Shown: positions 1 through 5,746, numbered from the stretch's first letter. The stretch is DNA of 9,405 bases from Halovenus sp. (GCA_028275145.1 JAQCNG010000037.1:1-9405), one strand, 5' to 3'. Made by a program: numbers and translations. Notes: a model not told the origin generated them from the letters alone.

Positions 1-682
1 TCTCGACCCACTGCTGGGCCCGGTTGTTCCCCTCCAGCAGGCGCAGTGCCGTCACGAACGCCTGACAGGACCCGTAGGAGGGAGCCCAGCCCAGCTGTCC
101 GTCGAACTCCTCGTAGGCGAGGATGTCAGAGGGCAGGTCGCTCTCGTCGTAGACCCCGGTGTTGTACGGAATCGTCCGGGCACGGCCGGAGGTGCCGACC
201 CACTCCTCCGTGCGGAACTCCTCGGGGACGGTCTCTCTCACCTGGTCGGACAGCGGGCGCGTCCGGCCCTCGTCGGCCAGCGCACCCAGCGACCCGGCGT
301 TGACCGAGTAGAACACGTCCGCCGGTGTCCCCGACCCCTCGGTGAGTATCGTGTTCACGTGCTCGGCCGACCCGGCGTAGCGCATATCCAGGTTCAGGTC
401 GTCGTAGGTGGCGTTGAGGTGTTCCTCGATGGTGCCGACGAGAAACTCGTTGCGCCCCGAGTACACCGTCAACTGGCCGCTCATCTCCGGTAACTCGGCG
501 ATCGGTGTCCCTCCGGGCTCCGGTCGGCCCGCCCGACCCGACCCGATCAGCCCCACTTCCGGGTCGTCGCTGCTCAGACTGACACAGCCCGCAACGCCCA
601 CCGTGCCGAGAACTGTTGCTCCGGCCAGTACCTGTCGCCTGCGATACGCCCCGCCGTCCTGTTGTGTATTGTCGTGGTCCAT
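1..682 (-). CDS. Fe(III) ABC transporter substrate-binding lipoprotein (5' part, runs off the left edge)
   Basis: Outer-face solute-binding lipoprotein that would capture ferric iron for an ABC importer; permease and ATPase genes would be expected beyond the left edge but cannot be seen. The 227 visible residues are open without interruption from the ATG at 682. Residues 14-16 are RRR followed by QVLAGA, a Tat-type signal, and the hydrophobic stretch ends in a lipobox (VAGC, lipid-carrying Cys33), so it is probably a Tat-exported lipoprotein anchored to the membrane. A linker rich in Gly and Pro (about 41-66) precedes the mature domain. That domain starts with LTVYSGRNEFL (71-81) and carries SAEHV, PADVFYSVNAGSLGAL (120-135) and SGRARTIPYNTGVY (165-178), all typical of FbpA/FutA-type iron-binding proteins, which use tyrosines as ligands. 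An iron-box palindrome touches the start codon, which supports iron as the substrate. The glycosyltransferase gene ends 38 bases upstream. A related substrate such as another metal or thiamine is possible but less likely. Confidence 0.9.
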   Translation of the reverse strand, partial: MDHDNTQQDGGAYRRRQVLAGATVLGTVGVAGCVSLSSDDPEVGLIGSGRAGRPEPGGTPIAELPEMSGQLTVYSGRNEFLVGTIEEHLNATYDDLNLDMRYAGSAEHVNTILTEGSGTPADVFYSVNAGSLGALADEGRTRPLSDQVRETVPEEFRTEEWVGTSGRARTIPYNTGVYDESDLPSDILAYEEFDGQLGWAPSYGSCQAFVTALRLLEGNNRAQQWVE

Positions 683-683
683 G

Positions 684-701
684 TTTTAGGCTCGCCTAAA
701 T
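684..701 (-). promoter_or_regulatory. Iron-box-like palindrome at the substrate-binding protein promoter
   Basis: Perfect inverted repeat TTTAGGC (685-691), 2-base centre, GCCTAAA (694-700), ending one or two bases before the ATG at 682. The 2-base centre is too short for a hairpin loop, so a dimeric protein is the likely reader. The sequence resembles DtxR/IdeR operators (TTAGG...CCTAA half sites). A TATA-like ATACAAG on the minus strand (plus-strand 706-712) lies about 25 bases upstream of the start codon, so a bound repressor would sit between TATA box and start of a leaderless transcript. The regulator is inferred, not encoded in the window. Confidence 0.75.
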
Positions 702-720
702 CAAACTTGTATCTGTCGGT

Positions 721-1890
721 TCAGTCGTCTGCCACCGCCGGCGCGCGCTCGAGTTCGGTCAGACAGTCCAGCCAGTCGTGCATGTACTCGCCGACGTGGT
801 GGAGAAAGGCGCCGTTGCGGTAGGCGTCGGCGTCGGCCCCGAGCAGGGCGTCGGCCATCGCCCGGTAGACCGCCTCGTAGCTCTCCGCGCCAGCGCCCGC
901 GTCGTCGACGAGTCGCCAGACGTGCTCGTTGAGTTCCAGTCCGGCAACCTCGTTGTGGAGGTCGTCGAACGTCGAGCGGGGGGCCTTGTTGTGCGCACAG
1001 AGCGGCCGGCCGCTGTAGATTCGCCTGCCCAGCACGTCACAGGCCCGCTTGAGGAACACGCCGCTCCAGATGTCGTCGAACCGGCCGACAGCCCACTCGT
1101 TGTCGTCCATCGGCAACTGGTAGAACGCCGGGATAATCTCCCGCCGGAAGGCGAGGTTCATCGAACAGACCGTGAGGTAGTTGCCCGGCGCGACCACGAA
1201 ATCCCGCTCGAACTGGTCAGCGGTCGTGCGGGTCTGGGCCTGGCCCTCGAGGTCACCGTCCATCAGGATTCGGACGGCATCGAGGTCGGGCACGTTCGTC
1301 CACAGTCCCTGTGAGGCCACCACCTCGCCGCGCTCGACGCTCGCGGTGTCGGTTTCGACAGTCTCGTCCATCGCGGCGTAGGGGTAGCCCCGCGGGTAGA
1401 GCCCGTGTTCGTCTGCGGCCTGATACAGCACGTTCACCCAGTCCTCGTCGGAGGCGACCGACTCGACTGGACCCTCGTGGGCCAGATTCGACATGTGTCG
1501 CCCGAAAAAGTCCCCCTCGCCCGGCAGCGTGTCGTCGTCGATGAAGACGCCGTACTCGAAGCGCGGGTTGGCCCACATGTACAGCAGACCGAAACTCGTC
1601 TCCGCGTGACTGGCCGCCGGCACGACGTGTCCGTACCCCTCGATGCCCTGCTCCGCGTACCACTCCTCCCGGCGCGACCCGTCGAACACCTCGCCGTCGA
1701 CACCTAGCTCCGCCAGCATCCCGCGCATCTGGTCTGTCTCGCAGAACTCCTCTGTCACCAGCACGAAGGTGAGACGCGAGCTGTCGAACCCGTGCTCGCG
1801 GGCGTTTTCAACGTACGCGCGCACGCAATCGTACTCGCGTATGGTCGGAACGACGACACATATCTCCGGGGCTTCCGGCTGGTCGCTCAT
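721..1890 (-). CDS. GT75-like glycosyltransferase / reversibly glycosylated polypeptide (UDP-arabinopyranose mutase family) homologue
   Basis: 389-residue soluble protein resembling plant reversibly glycosylated polypeptides (RGP/UAM); archaeal members are often annotated alpha-1,4-glucan-protein synthase. Evidence in order: ICVVVPTIREYD (10-21) matching the VIPTIR opening strand of RGPs; a metal/nucleotide-sugar DDD motif in FIDDDTLP (116-123); RGYPYA (167-172) followed by SQGLWTNVPDLDA (193-205), close to RGYPFS and HGLWLNIPDYDA of plant RGPs; and CSMNLAFRREIIP with GRFDDIWSG (269-277), close to MNLAFDRELIG and GRYDDMWAG. No membrane segment or signal is seen, so it should be cytoplasmic and act on nucleotide sugars or transfer sugar from them. 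The start is the ATG at 1890; an open frame reaches further upstream but crosses the operator and the end of the flippase gene. It has its own iron box 11 bases upstream and lies 32 bases after the flippase gene. The true substrate is unknown; mutase versus transferase cannot be decided here. Confidence 0.85.
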   Translation of the reverse strand: MSDQPEAPEICVVVPTIREYDCVRAYVENAREHGFDSSRLTFVLVTEEFCETDQMRGMLAELGVDGEVFDGSRREEWYAEQGIEGYGHVVPAASHAETSFGLLYMWANPRFEYGVFIDDDTLPGEGDFFGRHMSNLAHEGPVESVASDEDWVNVLYQAADEHGLYPRGYPYAAMDETVETDTASVERGEVVASQGLWTNVPDLDAVRILMDGDLEGQAQTRTTADQFERDFVVAPGNYLTVCSMNLAFRREIIPAFYQLPMDDNEWAVGRFDDIWSGVFLKRACDVLGRRIYSGRPLCAHNKAPRSTFDDLHNEVAGLELNEHVWRLVDDAGAGAESYEAVYRAMADALLGADADAYRNGAFLHHVGEYMHDWLDCLTELERAPAVADD

Positions 1891-1901
1891 GACTCCACAT
1901 T

Positions 1902-1919
1902 TTTTAGGCCAGCCTAAAA
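1902..1919 (-). promoter_or_regulatory. Iron-box-like palindrome at the GT75-like gene promoter
   Basis: Perfect 18-base palindrome with 8-base arms TTTTAGGC (1902-1909) and GCCTAAAA (1912-1919) around a 2-base centre, ending 11 bases before the ATG at 1890. It is the best copy of the three in the window. It fills most of the 32-base gap between the flippase stop codon and the glycosyltransferase start, and its A/T arms probably overlap the TATA box (minus-strand CTATTTTA). A gene with its own operator inside such a short gap probably has its own promoter instead of depending only on read-through. Confidence 0.8.
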
Positions 1920-1922
1920 TAG

Positions 1923-2990
1923 TTACGACTCTGCGCCCGCCGACTCGCTCTCCCGGCGCACGGTCCGGGGAGAGAGGTTGAGCGCGAACGCGGCGACGGC
2001 CCCACCGGCGAGGGTGACAGCGTTTTTTATCGCGTGGTCGAGCAGCGCGGCGGCCAGGGCGGTGGCCGCGCCGACCGGGGAGACAGCGACCACGAGCGCC
2101 GTGAACGCCGCCTCGTAGAGGCCGATACCGCCCTGCGAGAGCGGGAGCACCTTCGCGAGATTGCCGACGGTGACCGCGAGCGTCCCGACAGCGGCCAGCG
2201 CGGTGACCGACAGCGTCCCGTCGAGGGCGGCGAGCACGAGCACGGCGGTCACCACGTCGATTGCCCAGATGGCGAGACTCCCGGCGGCGACCCGCCCCAG
2301 CGCTCGCCCGTCGGTGGCGACCACGCGCAGGTCTGTCCCGAACCGGATGGCCGCGTCGACGGCCGCCCGCAGGCGTGGCCGGTCGGTCCACCCACGGAGT
2401 CGCGCCCCGGGGTGCCAGTCACTGCGCGCGAGCACCACCGTGGCCGCCGCCGCGGACACGCCGGCCGCGGCGACCACACCGGCCCCCGCGACGAACCGAC
2501 CCCCCTCGCCCAGCGCCCCCGCCTCGCCGGTGCCCGCGAGGCCGGCGAGCGCGACCCCGCCAAGCGCCGCCAGCGCCAGCAGGTCGAGCAGACGCTCGAC
2601 GGCCAGCGAGGCCGCGCCGGTCGCGTAGGGGACCTCCCGGCGCGTGTTGAGCAGGTACGCCCGGACCCCGTCGCCGGCCCGGGCGGGCACCACCAGGTTC
2701 GCCGTCTGGCTGACGAACACGGCCGCGGTGAGAAAGCCCGTGCCACAGCGTCTGCTCATCGCGCCGAGCACGTCGCCGTACCGCCGGCCCCGGAGTGGCC
2801 ACGAGAGCAGGTAGACGCCGGCCCCGAGCGCCAGCAACCGGTGGTCGGCCGTTCTGACGGCCTCGGCGGCGCGCCCGACGTCGACGGTCCTGACAGCGAC
2901 GTAGCCACCGACCACGACCACCAGGGCGGTCCCCAGGAGCGTCGCGATGTGACCCGCGCCCGGACGGCCCGGTCTCTCCGCACTCTCCAT
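1923..2990 (-). CDS. Flippase-like integral membrane protein, LPG_synthase_TM (UPF0104) family
   Basis: 355-residue polytopic membrane protein, very rich in Ala, Gly, Val and Leu, with about seven or eight likely membrane segments (the first at about 15-33, the next at about 51-65). Family signatures: NLVVPARAGDGVRAYLL (98-114, the N-x-x-x-P-x-R-x-G-[ED] pattern), ASLAVERLLDLLAL (127-140, with the ER..D pair) and LPLSQGGIGLYEAAF (282-296, the P-x-x-x-GGIG-x-x-E pattern). The fold is shared by the membrane half of lysylphosphatidylglycerol synthase and by archaeal proteins tied to dolichol-linked glycan work such as AglD; it is thought to move or modify lipids or lipid-linked sugars. The ATG at 2990 was chosen because family similarity starts there and an iron box lies just upstream; the open frame extends much further but crosses the promoter. 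The neighbouring GT75-like gene suggests an envelope glycan role. The exact substrate is unknown. Confidence 0.85.
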   Translation of the reverse strand: MESAERPGRPGAGHIATLLGTALVVVVGGYVAVRTVDVGRAAEAVRTADHRLLALGAGVYLLSWPLRGRRYGDVLGAMSRRCGTGFLTAAVFVSQTANLVVPARAGDGVRAYLLNTRREVPYATGAASLAVERLLDLLALAALGGVALAGLAGTGEAGALGEGGRFVAGAGVVAAAGVSAAAATVVLARSDWHPGARLRGWTDRPRLRAAVDAAIRFGTDLRVVATDGRALGRVAAGSLAIWAIDVVTAVLVLAALDGTLSVTALAAVGTLAVTVGNLAKVLPLSQGGIGLYEAAFTALVVAVSPVGAATALAAALLDHAIKNAVTLAGGAVAAFALNLSPRTVRRESESAGAES

Positions 2991-3014
2991 GCCTGTCGGT
3001 GGCCGCTCCAGTGG

Positions 3015-3030
3015 TTTAAGTCCACCTAAA
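3015..3030 (-). promoter_or_regulatory. Degenerate iron-box-like palindrome at the flippase promoter
   Basis: TTTAAGT (3015-3021), 2-base centre, ACCTAAA (3024-3030): same geometry as the other two boxes, with one mismatch between the arms. It lies 24 bases before the ATG at 2990. The mismatched arm reads ACTTAAA on the minus strand and may double as the TATA box, which could explain the departure from the palindrome. Weaker repressor binding than at the other two sites is expected. Confidence 0.6.
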
Positions 3031-3182
3031 AGTTCTCGTTTCGGCGGTCCCGACGCGGAAAACTGGACGATGCGTGGCTTGGTGGCGCTGTGTCTGGTGG
3101 TCCGCCGGTTGCACGTCCACACGGGAGCGTCGGACACGCGCGGTTGAGGGTCGGGTGGCCGTGGTGGTCGCGCCGTCGACAC

Positions 3183-3195
3183 GGCCGTATCGGCC
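3183..3195. repeat. Short palindrome in the divergent region upstream of the RHH gene
   Basis: GGCCG (3183-3187), TAT, CGGCC (3191-3195) inside the 267-base gap between the divergent flippase and RHH genes. It sits upstream of the presumed TATA box at 3224. It could be an operator for the small RHH protein or another regulator, but a short GC palindrome is expected by chance in such DNA. Nothing else gene-like was seen in 2991-3257. Confidence 0.2.
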
Positions 3196-3223
3196 TCCGG
3201 ACTCCTCTCTCCGAACACATCAG

Positions 3224-3230
3224 TTTTATG
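3224..3230 (+). promoter_or_regulatory. TATA-like element for the RHH gene
   Basis: TTTTATG stands out in a GC-rich stretch. It is about 28-34 bases upstream of the ATG at 3258, as expected for a haloarchaeal promoter giving a leaderless or nearly leaderless mRNA. This spacing also argues against the in-frame ATG at 3228, which lies inside the element. Confidence 0.5.
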
Positions 3231-3257
3231 TTGGTTGCACATCTCGGCTCTGACACG

Positions 3258-3398
3258 ATGACAGAAAAGGACCCGGTGGCAATCGAGGTGGAACTGCCCC
3301 AGGAGCTGTTGACAGAGATAGACGAGTTCGCCACCCGGAACGGGTACGTGACCCAGAGCGGGGTCGTCCGTCGGGCGCTCGAACGCCGCGAGGAGTAA
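3258..3398 (+). CDS. Small ribbon-helix-helix (CopG/Arc-type) DNA-binding protein
   Basis: 46-residue protein that is almost entirely one RHH domain. The beta strand VAIEVELP (7-14) would pair with its copy in a dimer and read the DNA major groove; helix 1 is PQELLTEIDEFATRNG (14-29) and helix 2 VTQSGVVRRALERREE (31-46), the layout of haloarchaeal CopG-family regulators. No partner toxin is seen next to it. The ATG at 3258 fits the TATA spacing; an open frame runs further upstream but has no protein-like content. The gene sits 44 bases before 3-dehydroquinate synthase on the same strand and is divergent from the iron-box cluster, so it could regulate itself, the aromatic gene or the flippase gene; none of these is shown by the sequence. 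Confidence 0.8.
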   Translation: MTEKDPVAIEVELPQELLTEIDEFATRNGYVTQSGVVRRALERREE

Positions 3399-3412
3399 CA
3401 CGTTTCGCCACG

Positions 3413-3418
3413 TTCAAG
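3413..3418 (+). promoter_or_regulatory. Possible TATA-like element for 3-dehydroquinate synthase
   Basis: TTCAAG lies 24-29 bases upstream of the ATG at 3443 in the 44-base gap after the RHH gene. It would let the synthase gene be transcribed on its own as a leaderless mRNA. The match to a TATA box is weak; co-transcription with the RHH gene is equally possible. Confidence 0.3.
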
Positions 3419-3442
3419 CCCTCGCCGGCCGACCCTCTCCAC

Positions 3443-4600
3443 ATGACACGGTCCGTCTGGCTGAAAGCCGACGACGAGGTTGGTAACTGGGAGGCTCGCA
3501 AGCGCCGAATCACCGCGGGACTGGAGGCGGGTGTCGACTGGGTGCTGGTCGACCGGGACGACGTCGAGCGCGTGCGCAGTCTCGGGCGCGTCAACGTCGC
3601 CGAGTTCGCCGACGACGTCCACGTGATGGACGCCGAATCGAACGGGACAGACGCCGACGCGACGGTGGTCGGCAAGCACACCGAGGGTGACGGCACGGTG
3701 GACCTGCCCTCCGATCTCTCCGGTTCCTCTGACCTCTCTGCGCTCCGGCGGACGGGTAGCCCGAACGTCGGCTACGTCCGCATCATCGACGAAACCTACG
3801 AGTCCTTTGCGGAGTCGGTCGCCCGTGCGGCCGAGCACACAATCGTCGTGGGGACCGACTGGCAGATCATCCCGCTGGAGAACCTCATCGCCCGCATCGG
3901 GACGGAGACGTCGCTGGTGGCCGGCGTCACCAGCGCCGAGGAGGCACAGACGGCCTACGAGACGCTCGAACTGGGGGTCGACGGGGTGTTGCTCGACACC
4001 GACGACCCCGACGAGATCCGCAAGACAATCGCGGTCAGGGACTCGCTCGACAGCGAGACGCTGGATTTCCAGTGGGCCGAGGTAACCGCAATCGAACAGA
4101 CCGGGTCGGCCGACCGCGTCTGCATCGACACCGGGTCACTGCTCGACGACGCCGAGGGGATGCTCGTCGGGTCGATGTCCCGGGGACTGTTCTTCGTCCA
4201 CGGCGAAACCGCCGACTCCCCGTACGTCGAGTCCCGCCCGTTCCGGGTCAACGCCGGCGCGGTCCACGCGTACGTCCGCTCGCCCGGCGGCGAGACAAAC
4301 TACCTCTCGGAACTGACCAGCGGCGACCAGGTCCAGGTCGTCGACGTGAACGGGACCACACGCGAGGCCATCGTCGGCCGCTCGAAGATAGAGCACCGCC
4401 CGATGTTCCGCGTCCAGGCAACCGTTGGCGAGGACCGCGTCGAGACGCTGCTGCAGAACGCCGAGACGATCAAACTCCACACCCGTGACGGACGAAAGGC
4501 CGTCACCGACCTCGAAGCCGGCGACGAGGTGCTCGTCCACTACGAGGAGGATGCCCGCCACTTTGGCGAGGCTGTCGAGGAGTCCATCATCGAGAAGTGA
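3443..4600 (+). CDS. aroB': 3-dehydroquinate synthase II (archaeal type)
   Basis: 385-residue cytoplasmic enzyme of the archaeal route to aromatic amino acids. In the characterised family (MJ1249 type) it turns 2-amino-3,7-dideoxy-D-threo-hept-6-ulosonate, with NAD+, into 3-dehydroquinate by oxidative deamination and ring closure, replacing the classical AroB step. The product of this gene matches along its length: MTRSVWLKADDEVGNWEARK (1-20), DWQIIPLENLIA (139-150), the GSMSRGLFFVHGE block (243-255), FRVNAGAVHAYV (267-278), PGGETNYLSELTSGDQV (281-297) and GRSKIEHRPMFRVQA (312-326). Many extra Asp and Glu residues and a region at about 58-85 rich in Asp and Thr are typical halophilic changes. 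The aldolase partner that makes the substrate is not in this window. The start is the only ATG that gives the conserved N-terminus. Length is in the range of haloarchaeal members. Confidence 0.95.
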   Translation: MTRSVWLKADDEVGNWEARKRRITAGLEAGVDWVLVDRDDVERVRSLGRVNVAEFADDVHVMDAESNGTDADATVVGKHTEGDGTVDLPSDLSGSSDLSALRRTGSPNVGYVRIIDETYESFAESVARAAEHTIVVGTDWQIIPLENLIARIGTETSLVAGVTSAEEAQTAYETLELGVDGVLLDTDDPDEIRKTIAVRDSLDSETLDFQWAEVTAIEQTGSADRVCIDTGSLLDDAEGMLVGSMSRGLFFVHGETADSPYVESRPFRVNAGAVHAYVRSPGGETNYLSELTSGDQVQVVDVNGTTREAIVGRSKIEHRPMFRVQATVGEDRVETLLQNAETIKLHTRDGRKAVTDLEAGDEVLVHYEEDARHFGEAVEESIIEK

Positions 4601-4686
4601 GCGGGCCGGTCACGGGAGTGGAGGAGAGAGTAAACGAGTGTTCCGGTGATATCTTCCCTGTTCTGAACGGCGAGGGGGTCCGTTTC

Positions 4687-4709
4687 TCGGACGGTCGGAG
4701 GCCGTCCGA
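4687..4709. terminator. GC hairpin in the convergent region after 3-dehydroquinate synthase
   Basis: Perfect 8-base stem TCGGACGG (4687-4694) and CCGTCCGA (4702-4709) with a 7-base loop, 86 bases after the synthase stop and 62 bases before the end of the convergent minus-strand gene. It lies between two gene ends, so a role in 3' end formation for either strand is possible. No long T tract follows, and archaeal termination depends mainly on T tracts, so this is tentative. The rest of 4601-4771 shows nothing else. Confidence 0.35.
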
Positions 4710-4771
4710 CGACGGGATTCTCCTGCTGTGTGGTCTGCGCCGGAGCGTCCTGGGCACGTCGGCAGCGGCAG

Positions 4772-5407
4772 TTAACCGCCCGGGTCGGCTGTCGAGTGCC
4801 CCCCGGCCCTGTCTTCGATTGCCGAGGTCATATCGCGCATAAACTCGTCGACAGTGTTCCCCATGAGGACGACTGGCTGGTCTTCCGACAGGAGTACCTC
4901 CAGCACGTCGGTGGCGTCGGCGCCCGCGTCGTGGCGGGTCACCGGCAGGTCGACGTTCGCGGCGAAGGCGCGTGTGTTGGCACCCCCGACGTGCACTCGG
5001 TCAATCTTCCCGCGTTCGTACAGCAGGTCGATGTAGCTGGCAAACGAAGCGGTTCGGCCCCGTCGGTCACGGCGAAGGTAGACGAACGGCAGTATCTGCT
5101 CGTCGTCGACCAGCGACCGACGAACCATCTCGGTGCTCTCGACATCGTTTACCTCCGCGGCGTCGAACCCCCGTTTTCCGGGCAGTCGGGTCCACTCTGG
5201 CTGCATCGCGTCGAGAAACGCCTCGAGCTCTCCCTCCGGCAGTGGCGGTTCGTCCAGAAACGAGAGCACCGCGTCGATTGCGTGGGCTGTCTCCGCGCCG
5301 AGCATCCCCTCACAGCGTTCGACCCGCTTGGTGAGGACCATCCCAACTGTCTCCGCGCGTTTGTTGATGAGTGACGCATCGATATCTTCCCGGCCAGTGT
5401 CGGTCAC
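4772..5407 (-). CDS. Acidic protein of unknown function (GTG start)
   Basis: 211-residue soluble protein that I do not recognise. It has no signal peptide, membrane segment or metal motif. The N-terminal half looks helical: INKRAETVGMVLTKRVERCE (14-33), then AHAIDAVLSFLDEPPLP (41-57) and ELEAFLDAMQPEW (60-72). The middle is charged, with LPFVYLRRDRRGRTASFASY (106-125). The C-terminal third could be alpha/beta: GKIDRVHVGGANTRAFA (133-149), a stretch DAGADATDVLEVLLSEDQ (160-177), then PVVLMGNTVDEFMRDM (178-193). The acidic composition and steady codon use say it is a real gene. The start is uncertain: no ATG lies upstream of GTG 5407, the next in-frame ATG is at 5341, and the frame stays open for 20 codons above 5407 before a TGA at 5468-5470. 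It could therefore be a full gene with a GTG start or a gene that has lost its 5' end. It is transcribed away from the histidine kinase. Confidence 0.7.
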   Translation of the reverse strand: MTDTGREDIDASLINKRAETVGMVLTKRVERCEGMLGAETAHAIDAVLSFLDEPPLPEGELEAFLDAMQPEWTRLPGKRGFDAAEVNDVESTEMVRRSLVDDEQILPFVYLRRDRRGRTASFASYIDLLYERGKIDRVHVGGANTRAFAANVDLPVTRHDAGADATDVLEVLLSEDQPVVLMGNTVDEFMRDMTSAIEDRAGGHSTADPGG

Positions 5408-5415
5408 AGCCGTTA

Positions 5416-5436
5416 CAACACGACTGTCGTCTGTTG
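5416..5436 (-). repeat. Inverted repeat just upstream of the unknown acidic protein gene
   Basis: CAACA-CGAC (5416-5424), a single centre base, then GTCG (5426-5429), two unpaired bases and TGTTG (5432-5436). The core ACGAC-T-GTCGT is a perfect 11-base palindrome. It lies 8-29 bases before the GTG at 5407, where a promoter or operator would be. The two-base offset between inner and outer arms weakens the case for an operator. Confidence 0.3.
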
Positions 5437-5709
5437 CACCGGGAGACAGTCCGAAACTGCCGAGTCGTCAGCGGGCACGGCGCTGTAACTGTGGCCGACT
5501 GCCGTGGAGAAACACCGACACCCCGGCGCACTGCCCCTCGTCTGGCACGCGAGGCCTCACACGCCGGTCGCGCTCGGGGGCCAGTCCGGACGTGCGTGTC
5601 ACAGAACTCGCGAGACGTCGAGATACTCACTATTACTGGAAACAGCGCCTCAATTCAGCTAAACTGCTCAGGGCGCGTTGCTCGTGAGTGGGGGCCCCTC
5701 TGTGGTCGG

Positions 5710-5746
5710 CACGTGTTTTCGATTCAACCGTCGATTAACACGTGTT
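5710..5746 (+). repeat. CACGTGTT/AACACGTG repeat pair upstream of the histidine kinase
   Basis: CACGTGTT (5710-5717) faces AACACGTG (5737-5744), an inverted pair 19 bases apart. The second copy is itself inside a perfect 10-base palindrome AACACGTGTT (5737-5746). A second motif, TCGATT, is repeated directly at 5719-5724 and 5731-5736. The cluster ends 57 bases before the kinase ATG, upstream of the presumed TATA box, where an activator could bind. A pair of sites for one dimeric regulator is a reasonable reading. Confidence 0.4.

Noticed and set aside
2034..3029. Long plus-strand open frame (331 codons) opposite the flippase gene.
   Set aside because: It is an antisense shadow: the minus frame has clear family motifs and membrane segments, and the plus frame is a low-complexity Arg/Gly/Pro/Asp sequence caused by high GC.
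684..3030. Box centres lie about 10.5, 20.5 and 32.5 bases from the three start codons, close to one, two and three DNA turns.
   Set aside because: Distance to a start codon has no helical meaning without mapped transcription starts; three values are too few.
3108..3240. GGTTGCAC occurs twice in the divergent region (about 3109 and 3233).
   Set aside because: Eight bases in one short region without symmetry or consistent promoter spacing; likely chance.
3026..3838. 270-codon minus-strand open frame crossing the divergent region and the 3-dehydroquinate synthase start.
   Set aside because: Arg- and Ser-rich with no motif, and overlaps two well-supported plus-strand genes and their promoters.
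4772..4880. C-terminal VVLMGNT of the unknown protein recalls the glycine-asparagine stretch in PgsB/CapB Mur-like ligases.
   Set aside because: No P-loop or other ligase motif is present, so the resemblance is too short to name a family.
5690..5698. GGGGCCCC palindrome upstream of the kinase.
   Set aside because: Simple GC palindrome expected by chance in this genome and not placed at any promoter element.
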